A DNA stretch of 52,623 nucleotides. Origin: JAZQQB01 sp045628865 (lineage in GTDB: Bacteria; Bacillota; Clostridia; Lachnospirales; Lachnospiraceae). The stretch is taken from positions 1 through 52,623 of the forward strand of contig JAZQQB010000004.1 of the NCBI GenBank assembly GCA_045628865.1, given 5' to 3'. The translations under genes were made by a program, and so were the position numbers. The notes beneath the pieces were generated by a model, which saw nothing but the letters and a program-made list of their open reading frames with translations, had not been told where the DNA came from and did no database searches. Numbering within the stretch: the stretch's first letter is position 1; every line of letters starts with the position of its first letter. Shown piece after piece: positions 1 to 7,654 of this stretch.

Positions 1-2
1 AT

Positions 3-1808
3 GCATTCATGAGTTGTGGAATACAGTATTTTACAGAGGAAGCAGAAAAAGAGGTATTACCAATTTATGATAAAGAAAGAGGTATATTATTTGTTGCAGA
101 TTGTTTGTTAGATAATCGAGATGATTTGATTGCAAAGTTGAAGTTAGATGAATCCAATATACCAGATGGAACAATATTGTATCAGGCATATTTGAAATGG
201 AGAGAAAATGTAGGACATTATTTGCGAGGATTGTATAGTTTTGTTGCATATCATATAAATACAAATTCTGTATTTGTTTGTGTAGATCAGTTTGCCTCAA
301 GATGTTTGTATACATATTATAAGAATGATATTATATGTTTTTCTACGACGTTTTTTCCGATGATTGAAAGTTATAAAGCTGACTATGAGATTAATGAAAG
401 CTGGCTTGTAAATTGCATGGCTAATATGACTCCTAAAATGATATTGGAACCAAAAGAAACAATTGTTCAGGATATAATGAAAATGGAATCGGCTCATTAT
501 ATGATGATTACACAGGATAATATAAAATATGAAAGATATTGGTTTCCAGAGAGGATTAAAACCAATTACAATATGTCAAAAGAAGAGTGTAAATCACGAT
601 TGATAGAATGTTTATCTTCAAGTATAGAAGCCTGTATAAGAACAAGTGGTGAAGTTGGAATAGCATTAAGTAGTGGTCTTGATTCATCAACGGTTGCTTG
701 TTTCGCATCTGAGAAATTGAAAAGAAAGAATAAAAATCTACGTGCTTATACATTTGTTCCTGGTAAGGAATTTGAATATGATAAAAAGGGATATTATATA
801 TATGATGAAACGGAAGGTGTAAAAAAATTAAGTGATTATTTGGGGAATGTAGTCCCAACTTTTTTGGATGCGGAAGGAAAAAATGTATTATCGGAGTCAA
901 AACATATTATTGAAACATTTGAAATGCCAATGAAATCAAAGCAAAATAGTGTTTCAACAGTAGATATAAGAGAAAAGGCGAGAGAGGATAACTGCAAAAT
1001 ATTGCTGTTCGGTGCGTCTGGTAATACCTCAGTATCTGCAGGCAATATTGAGATTGTGTTTTCAGATTTGTTACACAGAAGGCATATATTTCAAGCTTAT
1101 AAAACGCATAATACATATTTAAAAAGATATCATTTGAGTCGTAAAGCGTATATTAAAAAATATATTCATAAAATCTTTGATTTCTATTTGAGAAAATTTA
1201 CGTCCAAAAAATATGATTTTATGGATAGTGTGTATGTAAGTGATTCAATGTGTAAGAAATATGATGTAAAGAAGAAACTGGCGGATTTTATGAAGAAACA
1301 AAGTCCTTTAGATACATTTGAAAGGATGAAAAATTATATTTATTACCCATTGTTTTATTCACAAGTAAACCAATTGGATACATCTGCAAGTGCAAGGATT
1401 GGAATAATTGCGAGAGATGCTTTTTATAATGTTGAATTAATAGAGTTTTTGTATGAAGTTCCTGCAATTTATTTTTCGAATGATAGATATGAAAGAAGAT
1501 TGATTCGAGAATTCTTGAAAGATATTGTTCCAGATTTTATACGTTATGATAATCGACATGGTGTGCAAGGAGGAGATGGAGATCAGCGCATTCATAAATA
1601 TCTTATGAGGTGTAGTAATGAAATAGAAAAGGTCATTTTTTCCGATAGTTTATCAGATTTCATAGCATATGATAAATTAAGGAAAGTATGGGAGGACGAG
1701 AAAACAAAAGACTTCAAAGGTGATAGTAAGAAATTGTATCATATATCAATTTTCTATATGATTTCTTTATATTATGATAAGGTTTGTGAATATATAAAGA
1801 AAATCTAA
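3..1808 (+). CDS. Asparagine-synthetase-like lasso peptide cyclase (C protein), 5' end cut by window
   Basis: The frame is open to the left edge, so the first Met at position 9 has no visible ribosome site and the true start is probably a few codons upstream. About 600 residues are present, close to full length for the family. The N-terminal part resembles a class II glutamine amidotransferase domain (SCGIQYF near the start). The C-terminal part is an AsnB-type ATP-pyrophosphatase with the PP-loop SSGLDSS at residues 221-227 counted from the Met at 9. In lasso peptide pathways this enzyme adenylates an Asp/Glu side chain of the core peptide and closes the macrolactam ring. That role is inferred from the two short precursor genes just downstream and the nucleotidyltransferase and exporter beyond them. 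An ordinary asparagine synthetase is the alternative, but the context argues against it. Confidence 0.8.
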   Translation, partial: AFMSCGIQYFTEEAEKEVLPIYDKERGILFVADCLLDNRDDLIAKLKLDESNIPDGTILYQAYLKWRENVGHYLRGLYSFVAYHINTNSVFVCVDQFASRCLYTYYKNDIICFSTTFFPMIESYKADYEINESWLVNCMANMTPKMILEPKETIVQDIMKMESAHYMMITQDNIKYERYWFPERIKTNYNMSKEECKSRLIECLSSSIEACIRTSGEVGIALSSGLDSSTVACFASEKLKRKNKNLRAYTFVPGKEFEYDKKGYYIYDETEGVKKLSDYLGNVVPTFLDAEGKNVLSESKHIIETFEMPMKSKQNSVSTVDIREKAREDNCKILLFGASGNTSVSAGNIEIVFSDLLHRRHIFQAYKTHNTYLKRYHLSRKAYIKKYIHKIFDFYLRKFTSKKYDFMDSVYVSDSMCKKYDVKKKLADFMKKQSPLDTFERMKNYIYYPLFYSQVNQLDTSASARIGIIARDAFYNVELIEFLYEVPAIYFSNDRYERRLIREFLKDIVPDFIRYDNRHGVQGGDGDQRIHKYLMRCSNEIEKVIFSDSLSDFIAYDKLRKVWEDEKTKDFKGDSKKLYHISIFYMISLYYDKVCEYIKKI

Positions 1809-1825
1809 CAGATTTGTTAGAAATG

Positions 1826-1854
1826 TTGATTATATATTTGATGCGTGATAGTAT
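1826..1854 (+). promoter_or_regulatory. Possible promoter for precursor genes
   Basis: TTGATT (1826-1831) and TAGTAT (1849-1854) are separated by 17 bp and lie about 30 bp before the first precursor gene. The -10 box is a weak match. It would allow separate, high expression of the precursors, but readthrough from the cyclase gene is equally possible. Confidence 0.3.
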
Positions 1855-1884
1855 AACATCATCACATGAAAGGAGGAGAAAATA

Positions 1885-2052
1885 ATGAAAATTTGGGAAA
1901 ATCCAGAAGTAGAAGAATTGACACTTGCTGCAACAGCTCAGGGTGGAGATAACTTAGATTCAATTGATAACGAATGGGAAGATTGGACAAAAACAGAGGA
2001 CGGAGATCCACAGTTTAACAAGCATTGGACATTTGATCCAAAACAGTCATAA
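1885..2052 (+). CDS. Lasso-like RiPP precursor peptide, copy 1
   Basis: This 55-residue ORF has a strong ribosome site (AAAGGAGG, 1870-1877) 7 bases before the ATG. The leader MKIWENPEVEEL has a W-x-x-P-x-V pattern like the Y-x-x-P-x-L signal bound by lasso B1 proteins, followed by TAQGG at 16-20. A core starting at Gly19 or Gly20 could form a ring to Asp27 (9 or 8 residues), leaving a tail of about 28 residues that is rich in Asp, Glu and Trp and ends in Ser55. The core carries about ten acidic and three basic residues. Family knowledge expects Thr at -2 and a core of about 15-26 residues. Here Thr16 is at -3 from Gly19 and the core would be about 37, so the lasso call is likely but the register is uncertain. 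Confidence 0.75.
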   Translation: MKIWENPEVEELTLAATAQGGDNLDSIDNEWEDWTKTEDGDPQFNKHWTFDPKQS

Positions 2053-2090
2053 TTGAATGAATATATTGTCATTAGAAAGGAGTAAAGAAA

Positions 2091-2258
2091 ATGAAAATTT
2101 GGGAAAATCCAGAAGTAGAAGAATTAACACTTGCTGCAACAGCTCAGGGTGGAGATAACTTAGACTCAATTGATAACGAATGGGAAGATTGGACAAAAAC
2201 AGAGGACGGAGATCCACAGTTTAACAAACATTGGACATTTGATCCAAAACAGTCATAA
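2091..2258 (+). CDS. Lasso-like RiPP precursor peptide, copy 2
   Basis: A second 55-residue ORF starts 38 bp after copy 1, with its own ribosome site (AAAGGAG, 2076-2082). Its peptide is identical to copy 1. I find three base differences over 168 bp, all synonymous (Leu12 ttg/tta, Asp24 gat/gac, Lys46 aag/aaa). The ribosome-site spacers differ, so the duplication unit is essentially the coding sequence plus a few flanking bases. Identical protein with only silent changes suggests a recent duplication, gene conversion, or strong selection on the product; gene dosage is a plausible reason. The assignment as a precursor is the same as for copy 1. Confidence 0.75.
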   Translation: MKIWENPEVEELTLAATAQGGDNLDSIDNEWEDWTKTEDGDPQFNKHWTFDPKQS

Positions 2259-2290
2259 TTTGAGTTGAATAAGAATCGTTAGATTGATGA

Positions 2291-2323
2291 AGGGGTAGCA
2301 GTTAGGCTGTTACTCCTTTTTTT
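2291..2323 (+). terminator. Rho-independent terminator after precursor pair
   Basis: An 11-bp stem (2291-2301 with 2307-2317, two G-U pairs) with loop TTAGG is followed by a run of T to 2323. It separates the cyclase and precursor transcript from the modification/export operon. Confidence 0.85.
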
Positions 2324-2387
2324 AATCTTAATGATAGTCTGCTAGACTAACACTCTTTTAAGGAATACACTTTTTGAATACATTTTT

Positions 2388-2416
2388 GTGACAATTCTAT
2401 TTTTTCATGGTATACT
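2388..2416 (+). promoter_or_regulatory. Promoter of nucleotidyltransferase-exporter operon
   Basis: GTGACA (2388-2393), a 17-bp spacer and TATACT (2411-2416) lie 53 bp before the start codon and just after the precursor terminator. The surrounding 35 bp closely resemble the promoter at 5519-5547. Confidence 0.65.
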
Positions 2417-2468
2417 ACCAATGCATAAATAGGAAATTTGTTTTTTGATATATTATGAGGTACAGATA

Positions 2469-3743
2469 ATGGAAGAAAGAAAAAAAATGTCAACATGGCA
2501 ATTGTATATGTATATGCTCTCTTGTGCTATTCATAAGGAAAATATGGAAAGTATAAAATTAGATGAATATGAAAAGTGTACAAAGGATGAATTAATTGAA
2601 GTAGTAAAGAAACAAGGGCAGACAATGTTATTGTTTGAACATATAGAAGCTTATGGACACTATCTTGAAGGTTGGACAGATATTTATTCTAATATAAATG
2701 CCAAAATATTGGTTGGTCGTACTGTATATGAATATAGAAAGAATATGATTCTTAGAAAAGTTTTTGAAGAAGGTCGTAAAAGTGGAATCAAATTTGTTCT
2801 TTTTAAAGGATTGGTTTTGGCGGATCTTTATCCAAATTATACACAACGTAGTTCGTGCGATACTGATTTGTTTATAGACAAGAAAATAAAAGATAGGGCA
2901 ATAGATTTAATATTAGGTATGGGATATGAAATAGTAGAGGATCATTGTAAGGATGAGGTTACAGTATTTCATAATGAAGAGTATATGCATAATATTGAAC
3001 TTCATACATGCCTATGGGAGGATTTTAAAGGAAAGAGAATGGATATTCTTGAGTCTTTTGAGTTGACAAATCCCAGCCATTTTGTAGAAATGAAGGCGTG
3101 TGGTATAGAGATAACGACTCTTGGTTATGAAGATCATTTGATATATCAGATGTTTCATGTTATAAAACATTTTTCTTTGGAAGGTGTTGGATGTAAGTAT
3201 CTAGTTGATGTTACATTATATGTTAATAAATATGGTGAGAAAATAGATTTTGAGAGTTTTTGGGATAAAATGAATCAGTTAGGGTATACACGTTTTTGTT
3301 ATTTCTTTTTTACAATTTGTGTTGAATTTCTTGGAATGGATAAAACGATTCTCAATGGAAAAAATATACCAATGGGAAAGGAATATTTGAGCTTTGTTGA
3401 AGATTTAATGAGAATTGGGAATAGAGACGATGAGAAAGAAGCAAGCTGGCAAATTATGGGAATGATGACACCATATTTTACGGGAGAGAAAACTGCTAAG
3501 CATACTAGCTTTCAGAGAAAACTTCAGGTTATTTTTCCGAGACCAAAAGATCTTCCGGATGATTTGAACTATGCGAAGAAATGTCCAATTTTATTACCGA
3601 TTGCATGGGTACATAAGGTAGCCAGATATTTAATCAAGCGCAAGAAACATAAAGATGATTGGTATAATCCTTCAGAAAAGTTAAATGTTGCGGATAAGCG
3701 TATTAAGTTAATGAACGATATGGGATTGGTGGATGAACAATGA
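2469..3743 (+). CDS. Nucleotidyltransferase-family protein (PF14907-like) of RiPP cluster
   Basis: This 424-residue protein has the nucleotidyltransferase signature: a KG-x-x-LADLYP segment followed by R-x-x-x-DTDLFI, with Asp131 and Asp133 as likely metal ligands. I chose the ATG at 2469 because GAGG (2457-2460) sits 8 bases before it; an upstream in-frame codon at 2445 lacks such a site. Proteins of this family recur in Firmicute lasso peptide clusters, where they are thought to decorate the peptide. The precursor here ends in Ser55, a possible target, but the actual reaction is unknown. The gene overlaps the exporter gene by 4 bp (ATGA), indicating translational coupling. Confidence 0.75.
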   Translation: MEERKKMSTWQLYMYMLSCAIHKENMESIKLDEYEKCTKDELIEVVKKQGQTMLLFEHIEAYGHYLEGWTDIYSNINAKILVGRTVYEYRKNMILRKVFEEGRKSGIKFVLFKGLVLADLYPNYTQRSSCDTDLFIDKKIKDRAIDLILGMGYEIVEDHCKDEVTVFHNEEYMHNIELHTCLWEDFKGKRMDILESFELTNPSHFVEMKACGIEITTLGYEDHLIYQMFHVIKHFSLEGVGCKYLVDVTLYVNKYGEKIDFESFWDKMNQLGYTRFCYFFFTICVEFLGMDKTILNGKNIPMGKEYLSFVEDLMRIGNRDDEKEASWQIMGMMTPYFTGEKTAKHTSFQRKLQVIFPRPKDLPDDLNYAKKCPILLPIAWVHKVARYLIKRKKHKDDWYNPSEKLNVADKRIKLMNDMGLVDEQ

Positions 3744-5428
3744 ATAAGTTAATTAAATTTTTAAAAGATTGGAGAAATCAGGCAAAGTATGGAAAGTGGT
3801 TATTTTGTTATACCAAACCTTATATGCCTAAGATTTTTTTAATAATGCTTTTTGGAATACTATCATCCGTGATGAGCACATATATGGCTGTTGTGTGTAA
3901 AGGTTTAATTGATTCTGCGATAGGTGGAAATATTATTATTACAGCTTTGATTGTGTATATTTCGATAACCGTTCTTATGATGGTTATCGATACGGTAGGC
4001 CAGTTGATATCAGTTGTTTTAGATGAAAAATTTTCTTTTGGCATTCGAAAACAGGTATATGAGCAAATTATTAATTCTCATTGGATGTCAATAAAGAAAT
4101 ATCATACAGGTGACTTGATGACTAGACTTACTAGTGATGCAGGTGCAATCGCAAATGGTATTATTTATACCATTCCTACGATTATCCAATTGTTTGTTAC
4201 ATTATGTTTGTGTTTTGTTACATTGTTTTACTTCGAACCGATGCTTGCATTGATGGCATTGGTTATTGGACCAGTTGCGGCTGTTATTAGTCTTGTATTA
4301 GGAAAAAAATTAAAAAAGTTACAAGAGAAAGTACAAGAATCTGAATCGAAGTATCGCTCATATGTACAAGAAAGTCTCGCTAACTTATTGATTGTGAAGT
4401 CTTTTGTGAATGAAGATTATGCAACTAAAAGATTGGTTGAACTCAGGGACGAAAGATTCAAATGGGTATATAAGAAAAGTAAGGTAAGTATTGCAAGTTC
4501 AACTGCAATGTCATTTGTTTTTCAATTGGGATATATTGTTGCGTTTACATATGGTGCATTGAATGTATCTTCAGGTAATATTTCTTATGGTACAATGACA
4601 TTATTTTTAACTTTGATTAATAGAGTTCAATCACCAATTGTTGGACTTGCACAGCAGATACCTAAGATAGTATCCATCCTTGCTTCTGCAGGACGAGTAA
4701 TGGAACTTGAAAACATTCCTTTAGAGGAAAAGGATAAGGAAAATATTCCAGTGACACAGGTTGGTATGGAAGTAAAGAATCTTTCATTCTGCTATGACGG
4801 GGAGAAGGAGAATGTGTTTACAAATGCAGATTTCTCTATTAAACCAGGTGAATTTGTAGCTATTTTAGGTGAATCTGGAATTGGTAAGACTACCTTGATT
4901 CGACTTGTTATGTCGTTTATGAGAGAATACGAAGGCGAAATTACCTTTGTAAACCAGGATGGAGAAAGAGAAGTGGCCAATGCAAAAACACGAGAGTTTT
5001 TATCCTATGTACCACAAGGTAACACCTTATTCTCTGGTTCCATTAGAGAGAATATCATGATGGGTAAATTAGATGCGACAGAGGAAGAGATTGAAGAAGC
5101 TTTGAAGATGTCTGCATCATATGATTTTGTGCAGGAACTACCGAATGGTGTTGATACAGTGATTGGTGAAAGAGGACATGGTATTTCAGAGGGTCAGGCA
5201 CAGAGAATTGCCATTGCAAGAGCGTTGATCAAGAAGGCACCATTCTTAATCCTGGATGAAGCTACTTCAGCTTTAGATATGAAGACGGAAATGGATGTTA
5301 TTCATGAACTTCAGAATCTGACTCCGAGACCAACATGTTTGATCATTACACATAGACCATCTATCTTGGATTATTGCGATAGACAGATTCTGATCGAGGA
5401 TCAGAAAATCGTAAATAAAAAGTTGTAG
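3740..5428 (+). CDS. ABC exporter (fused membrane and ATPase domains), RiPP export
   Basis: A half-transporter of 562 residues: an N-terminal six-helix type ABC membrane domain (about 25-310), then an ATPase domain with Walker A GESGIGKTT (377-385), signature ISEGQ (482-486, Glu where LSGGQ has Gly), Walker B LILDEATSALD (Asp506, Glu507) and H-loop ITHR. There is no N-terminal C39 peptidase, so it should export a peptide whose leader has already been removed. That fits lasso clusters, where a separate B2 protease cuts the leader and the D protein exports and confers immunity. It probably works as a homodimer. Confidence 0.85.
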   Translation: MNKLIKFLKDWRNQAKYGKWLFCYTKPYMPKIFLIMLFGILSSVMSTYMAVVCKGLIDSAIGGNIIITALIVYISITVLMMVIDTVGQLISVVLDEKFSFGIRKQVYEQIINSHWMSIKKYHTGDLMTRLTSDAGAIANGIIYTIPTIIQLFVTLCLCFVTLFYFEPMLALMALVIGPVAAVISLVLGKKLKKLQEKVQESESKYRSYVQESLANLLIVKSFVNEDYATKRLVELRDERFKWVYKKSKVSIASSTAMSFVFQLGYIVAFTYGALNVSSGNISYGTMTLFLTLINRVQSPIVGLAQQIPKIVSILASAGRVMELENIPLEEKDKENIPVTQVGMEVKNLSFCYDGEKENVFTNADFSIKPGEFVAILGESGIGKTTLIRLVMSFMREYEGEITFVNQDGEREVANAKTREFLSYVPQGNTLFSGSIRENIMMGKLDATEEEIEEALKMSASYDFVQELPNGVDTVIGERGHGISEGQAQRIAIARALIKKAPFLILDEATSALDMKTEMDVIHELQNLTPRPTCLIITHRPSILDYCDRQILIEDQKIVNKKL

Positions 5429-5498
5429 AATGTTTTTTGTCTATAATAAACAAAAAACAGATGCTAAATTTGTAAATATTACAAAACTGTTAGAAATG

Positions 5499-5533
5499 AG
5501 GAAAAGTCACAAGAAATTGTGACTTTTCCTTTT
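5499..5533 (+). terminator. Terminator of exporter operon
   Basis: A 14-bp perfect stem (5499-5512 with 5517-5530), loop GAAA, followed by a short T run. The right arm contains the TTGTGAC that also serves as the likely -35 region of the next promoter. Confidence 0.85.
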
Positions 5534-5547
5534 ATTCATGATATACT
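5519..5547 (+). promoter_or_regulatory. Promoter of polysaccharide locus
   Basis: GTGACT (5519-5524), a 17-bp spacer and TATACT (5542-5547). It overlaps the preceding terminator and shares about 27 of 35 aligned positions with the promoter at 2388-2416, including TTCATG directly before the -10 box. Confidence 0.6.
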
Positions 5548-5590
5548 GTCGAGGATAATGAAATTAGTATGGGTAAATGGGAAGTAAGTT

Positions 5591-6565
5591 ATGAAAAGTA
5601 AGATTAGTGTGATTGTTCCGATATATGGGGTGGAAAAATATCTGGAGCAATGTGTAAAAACAATTACGGAACAGACATATCAGAATCTGGAAATATTACT
5701 TGTTGATGATGGAAGTCCAGATCAATCGGGTGAGATAGCGGACAGACTGGCATTGACAGATGATCGAATCAAGGTGATTCATAAGGTGAATGGTGGACTA
5801 TCTGATGCAAGAAATGTAGGTATAGAAGCATCTACTGGTGATTATCTGACTTTTATTGATTCTGATGATTATATACATCCACAGATGATGGAATTATTAT
5901 TACAGGCTGTAGATGATGGAAAGAAGGATATCTCCATCTGTTCTTATGAAATGGTTTATGAAGGGAAAGAACCAGAAATTAAGAGATTTTCTTTACAGGA
6001 TGTTAAGAAAGTTGATGGTCGGGAAATTCAACAGATTTATCTTCATCAGGATAAGAAGAGATTGAATTATACAGTTGCATGGGCAAAGATTTATAAGAAA
6101 GAAATATTTGCACATATTAGATATCCGAAGGGAAGGCTTCATGAGGACGAGTATACAACCTTTAGGACTTTGTATGAAGCAAAGGATATTGCATATATTG
6201 ATATTCCACTTTATTTCTATTTATCTCGAGAAACTAGTATTATGGGTGAGTTTAAAGCCAAGAGATTTGATGTTTTTGGTGGTTATGAAACTCGAATGAA
6301 TTATTATATGGGACATAAGGAATATAGTCTTGCAAAGGATACCTTCTTTCTAGGAATTCATATGATGGCACAATATCGTATGTGGATGAATCCAAAGAAT
6401 GAGGATTGCAGCAAGGCATTAGCGACTAGTGTTTTACAATGGAAAGCATTGAAACGAAAGTATGGAAGTAACTGGAACTATTCATTTTCAGAGAAACTTG
6501 AAATGTGTATGTTTCAGATGGGCTTTGGTTTGTACTATACAATGTGGAAGCTTATTCGAAAATAG
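5591..6565 (+). CDS. Family 2 glycosyltransferase (GT-A fold)
   Basis: Transfers a sugar from a nucleotide donor to a growing surface polysaccharide on the cytoplasmic face. The 324 residues begin with ISVIVPIYGVEKYL, followed by LVDDGSPD (37-44), NGGLSDARN (67-75) and the metal-binding DSDD (90-93), all typical of GT2 enzymes. The C-terminal ARIY/WAKIYKKE and HEDEYTT segments are shared with the paralogues at 7655, 15816, 16822 and 17788. No transmembrane helix is visible. It is the first gene of the polysaccharide locus. Donor and acceptor cannot be read from the sequence. Confidence 0.88.
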   Translation: MKSKISVIVPIYGVEKYLEQCVKTITEQTYQNLEILLVDDGSPDQSGEIADRLALTDDRIKVIHKVNGGLSDARNVGIEASTGDYLTFIDSDDYIHPQMMELLLQAVDDGKKDISICSYEMVYEGKEPEIKRFSLQDVKKVDGREIQQIYLHQDKKRLNYTVAWAKIYKKEIFAHIRYPKGRLHEDEYTTFRTLYEAKDIAYIDIPLYFYLSRETSIMGEFKAKRFDVFGGYETRMNYYMGHKEYSLAKDTFFLGIHMMAQYRMWMNPKNEDCSKALATSVLQWKALKRKYGSNWNYSFSEKLEMCMFQMGFGLYYTMWKLIRK

Positions 6566-6607
6566 TACCCAGAGTTACTTGTGAAGTAATGGAGTGGAGT
6601 GTAGTGT

Positions 6608-7609
6608 ATGGTATTATCGATTATTATACCTGTATATAATGGAGAAAAGTACATTAATGAATGTCTTTCTTCTATATTCGTATATCCAGGAGATGATATA
6701 GAAGTAATAGTTGTTGAGGATGGTTGTAAGGATCAAAGTGCTGTTATTTTGGATGAGTATGCAAAAGATGAGCCTCGACTAAAAGTGATTCATAAAGAAA
6801 ATGGTGGTGTATCTGCAGCAAGAAATAGAGGATTACAAGAAGCAAGTGGCGATTGGATCTTGTTTGTGGATATTGATGATCTTATGGACGCTGGCAGTAT
6901 GGATGCGATTATGAAGTGCATTCAGAATGAAACTGAAGCAGATATTATTTTTGGAAATTATATTGAAGTATCTGAGGATAATGAGAAACTGTGGGATTTT
7001 CCAGTGGCAGATAAGATTGCTGAGAAGCTTAACAATATGAATGAACAGCTTTTGTGCGGCTATTTATTGAATGCCTGTTGGGGAAAATTATATCGCAAAG
7101 CGATAATAGAAAGGGAAAATCTGCAATTTGACCATACCATGAAGATGGGAGAGGATCTTAAATTTGTAGCCCAATATTGTAAGTGTGTTACAAAGATTGC
7201 AGGTGTTCATCAGAGTATCTATCGATATAGACAGTTGTCATCTGGCGCTGTACTTACTAATAGAAGCAAGTTAGATGAAGCCAATATCAGAGACTTTATC
7301 AAGACTATTGTCTGTAAACAGGACTTTGCAGTCTTTCAAAATGTTTCAGAAGAGATGATCAGCAAGATGAACAGGGAATTTGCAAGCAATATATCTGCAA
7401 ATTTGAATCTGATGATCAAAGCAGATGGTACACTCAAAGAAAAGAAAGAGAAGACAACTGGATTTATGGAAGAAGAGGTGATTTCTTCTATTATGAAATC
7501 AGTTTTGAAGGACCCACAAGTTTCATTAAAAAGAAAGCTGATGGGAAAAATGATAACTGGAAGATTATCTAGAAATCTATATGTAGAAATCAAGAATATT
7601 TTGAAATAA
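6608..7609 (+). CDS. Family 2 glycosyltransferase
   Basis: A 333-residue GT2 enzyme: LSIIIPVYNGEKYI at the N-terminus, VVEDGCKDQS, NGGVSAARN, and the metal motif DIDD (FVDIDDLMD) in place of the usual DSDD. The C-terminal half, including a CWGKLYRKA segment and MGEDLKF, follows the family pattern but is more divergent from the locus paralogues. The start ATG follows GGAGTGGAGTG. It lies 42 bp after the previous gene and in the same direction, so they are probably co-transcribed. Confidence 0.87.
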   Translation: MVLSIIIPVYNGEKYINECLSSIFVYPGDDIEVIVVEDGCKDQSAVILDEYAKDEPRLKVIHKENGGVSAARNRGLQEASGDWILFVDIDDLMDAGSMDAIMKCIQNETEADIIFGNYIEVSEDNEKLWDFPVADKIAEKLNNMNEQLLCGYLLNACWGKLYRKAIIERENLQFDHTMKMGEDLKFVAQYCKCVTKIAGVHQSIYRYRQLSSGAVLTNRSKLDEANIRDFIKTIVCKQDFAVFQNVSEEMISKMNREFASNISANLNLMIKADGTLKEKKEKTTGFMEEEVISSIMKSVLKDPQVSLKRKLMGKMITGRLSRNLYVEIKNILK

Positions 7610-7654
7610 TAAGTTGGAATAATAGAAAAAAACTTTCTATGTTTGGAGGATATG

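Noticed and set aside
1..1808. Treating the first gene as a normal asparagine synthetase because of the CGI near its N-terminus
   Set aside because: The Cys is not directly after the visible Met, the frame is open to the edge, and the precursor, nucleotidyltransferase and exporter genes downstream fit a lasso cyclase better.
5432..5459. Inverted repeat of TTTTTTGT and ACAAAAAA after the exporter gene
   Set aside because: It is only A/T pairs with a wide loop. The GC-containing stem at 5499 is a far better terminator.
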